Assembly (NCBI RefSeq): GCF_904846185.1
Contig: NZ_CAJGZQ010000019.1
Span: 1 to 64,000, forward strand
Source of the DNA: Psychrobacter immobilis
GTDB lineage: Bacteria > Pseudomonadota > Gammaproteobacteria > Pseudomonadales > Moraxellaceae
DNA: 64,000 nucleotides
Direction of reading: 5' to 3'
Shown: positions 62,536-64,000 of the stretch, in pieces
Layout: each line of letters opens with the position of its first letter
Position numbering within the stretch: the first letter of the stretch is position 1
Made by a program: the position numbers and the translations under genes
The notes under the pieces: model-generated
Database searches by the model: none
Told to the model about the DNA's origin: nothing
Seen by the model: only the letters and a program-made list of their open reading frames with translations

Positions 62536-63318
62536 TTAAGCCAACATGCCACCATCAAGGGTAAACGCATGACCATTCATAAAGGTACTCTCATCGCTGG
62601 CTAGCCATGCAATCGCACTAGAGATTTCATTCACATCTCCTAGACGGCGCATTGGACTGGCTTTGATAGTTGCTTGCTGCGTACGCTCATCCATCGTTGC
62701 CATGGTATTGCGTACCATCGGCGTATCGATGAAGCTTGGGCAGACCGCGTTGAAACGAATATTGGCGCGCGCATACTCATGGGCAGCAGACTTGGTCAGA
62801 CCCATAACTCCGTGTTTAGCCGCACTGTAGGCTGAGATCATCGGTGCTGAACGCAGACCAGCAATAGACGCTACGTTAATCACATGACCACCACCATTAG
62901 GTAGCATACAGTTGACGGCAGCACGCATACAGTGCCAAACACCTTTTAAATTCACGGCGATATTGCGATCAAAGTCATCATCGCTTAGCTCATGCATTGG
63001 CGAGGGCTTATGGTCGATACCAGCATTGTTTACCACCACATCTAGACCACCAAGCGTTTCCACTGCGAAGTCGAACAACGCACGTACTTCGTCACCACTG
63101 GTCACGTCTACTTTTTTGAAGACGACACTGTTACCAGCATCTTGAGCTTGCTTGGCAACCGCAGCGCCCATCTCTTCTGCCATATCCCCAATCACAACTT
63201 TTGCACCGCGACTGGCCAGCAATAGCGCGCTTGCTGCGCCGATACCTGAGGCACCGCCCGTGATTAAAATTCGTTTACCCGTTACATCTGATGCAATTCC
63301 ATTTGTATTTAATGTCAT
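62536..63318 (-). CDS. Short-chain dehydrogenase/reductase
   Basis: 260 residues. Motifs: ILITGGASGIGAASALLLAS near residue 17, VVNNAGIDHKPSP near 92, Ser in INVASIAGLRSAPM, YSAAKHGVMGLTK at the active site, and FMNGHAFTLDGGML at the end. Related to acyl/hydroxy-acid dehydrogenases of the FabG/hydroxybutyrate type. It starts 3 bp after the MDR reductase stop, so it is in the same operon. Confidence 0.86.
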   Translation of the reverse strand: MTLNTNGIASDVTGKRILITGGASGIGAASALLLASRGAKVVIGDMAEEMGAAVAKQAQDAGNSVVFKKVDVTSGDEVRALFDFAVETLGGLDVVVNNAGIDHKPSPMHELSDDDFDRNIAVNLKGVWHCMRAAVNCMLPNGGGHVINVASIAGLRSAPMISAYSAAKHGVMGLTKSAAHEYARANIRFNAVCPSFIDTPMVRNTMATMDERTQQATIKASPMRRLGDVNEISSAIAWLASDESTFMNGHAFTLDGGMLA

Positions 63319-63321
63319 GAT

Positions 63322-64000
63322 TTATCCCTCTACCTTAAGTACCAGTTTGCCGAAGTTCTCACCTTTAAAGAGCATCATTAACGTATCAGGGAACGTCTCG
63401 ATACCTTCAACGATATGGTCTTTTACTTTAATGTTGCCCGATTGAATCCAGCCAGCAATATCTTTCATCGCTGTCGGGTATTCTTTAATATTATCAAAGA
63501 CGACAATGCCTTCCATACGCGCACGATTGACCAACAGTGACAGATAATTTGATGGCCCTTTGACTTCTGTGGTGTTGTTATATTGGCTAATAGCGCCGCA
63601 AATCACGATACGCGCATGAAGATTAATTTGCGTGAGGACGTCATTTAAAATATCGCCGCCGACGTTGTCAAAATAGACATCGACGCCTTTTGGACAAGTT
63701 TCTTTTAACGCTTTTTTTATATTCTCATTCTTATAGTCGATTGCCGCATCAAAACCTAGCTCATCGACTAAGAATTTACATTTCTCAGCACCGCCGGCGA
63801 TACCGACGACGCGGCAGCCTTTGAGTTTAGCAATCTGACCAACTAAACCACCGACCGCGCCGGCAGCGCCAGAGACGACGACGGTTTCACCTGCTTTTGG
63901 CTGACCCGTTTTTAATAAGCCAAAGTAGCCTGTCATACCCGGCATACCGAGCACGCCTAAATAATAAGATAAAGGTGCGAGATTTGGATCGACTTTATGT
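63322..64000 (-). CDS. NADP-dependent MDR-family oxidoreductase (partial, runs off the window)
   Basis: The frame is open to the window edge; the visible 226 residues start HKVDPNLAPLSYYLGVLGMP and continue TGYFGLLKTGQPKAGETVVV, SGAAGAVGGLVGQIAKLKGC, GVDVYFDNVGGDILNDVL and end FGKLVLKVEG. This is the prostaglandin-reductase/leukotriene-type zinc-independent MDR group (YncB/CurA-like), which reduces enones with NADPH. The N-terminal third lies outside the window. It is coupled to the SDR gene by a 3-bp gap. Confidence 0.85.
   Translation of the reverse strand, partial: HKVDPNLAPLSYYLGVLGMPGMTGYFGLLKTGQPKAGETVVVSGAAGAVGGLVGQIAKLKGCRVVGIAGGAEKCKFLVDELGFDAAIDYKNENIKKALKETCPKGVDVYFDNVGGDILNDVLTQINLHARIVICGAISQYNNTTEVKGPSNYLSLLVNRARMEGIVVFDNIKEYPTAMKDIAGWIQSGNIKVKDHIVEGIETFPDTLMMLFKGENFGKLVLKVEG

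Overview
The window most resembles a chromosome segment of a Psychrobacter-like member of the Moraxellaceae (Gammaproteobacteria). This is an inference from moderately low GC, the style of the proteins and the gene content: cyn operon, pipecolate/lysine catabolism, phosphonate uptake, PACE efflux and TonB/Fur iron uptake. I see no rRNA, tRNA, CRISPR array or prophage. It is an accessory-rich stretch of catabolic islands, transporters with their own regulators, and several decayed loci.

Layout. 0-7.2 kb: IS630-type transposase end, DMT exporter with LysR, MarR with EamA exporter, nitroreductase, CynX-type MFS, WG-repeat protein, LysR fragment, IS3 remnant and a cut Tat-signal gene. 7.7-21.1 kb: a Fur-controlled siderophore locus holding a siderophore-interacting reductase, a wrecked TonB receptor, a lipoprotein, a siderophore esterase, TonB-ExbB-ExbD, a binding protein, two deleted permease genes, an ABC ATPase and an intact FepA-type receptor. 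Four Fur-like sites are visible, one at the centre of a 61-bp perfect palindrome. 21.5-25.6 kb: a block of little-known genes, with an orphan NADAR-family protein resembling DarT1-associated antitoxins, an acidic protein, an unknown protein with a conserved structured leader, a YqiA-like hydrolase and another unknown. 26-33.3 kb: LysR/PACE pair, META lipoprotein, DUF6122, the cyanate operon cynR-cynTSX and an HbpS-like lipoprotein. 33.5-39.4 kb: aminophosphonate ABC importer with an FAD oxidoreductase and a phosphonatase-like hydrolase. 39.8-48.3 kb: fatty-acid beta-oxidation operon with a divergent TetR gene. 48.5-49.1 kb: a second copy of the 23-kb unknown gene together with its leader. 49.3-58.1 kb: L-pipecolate/2-aminoadipate degradation (amaA, NhaC-type antiporter, amaB, hglS, aminotransferase, LysR). 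58.7-64 kb: SotB exporter, ArfB, CitE-like lyase, two SDRs and an MDR reductase running off the end.

How genes work together. The iron locus should be induced in iron limitation. The import permease is deleted and one receptor is dead, so as it stands the locus supports outer-membrane uptake but not its own inner-membrane import. The lysine island gives a nearly complete route from pipecolate to 2-hydroxyglutarate. Cyanate is converted with bicarbonate by CynS, and CynT keeps bicarbonate supplied.

Most interesting signals: (1) a roughly 185-200 nt leader conserved at two loci 25 kb apart, with matching stems, a length-variable helix and an 11-codon upstream ORF; (2) the palindromic Fur site; (3) a TA-flanked MITE family in full and deleted forms; (4) an orphan NADAR protein; (5) a 10-bp tandem repeat touching an aminotransferase stop codon.
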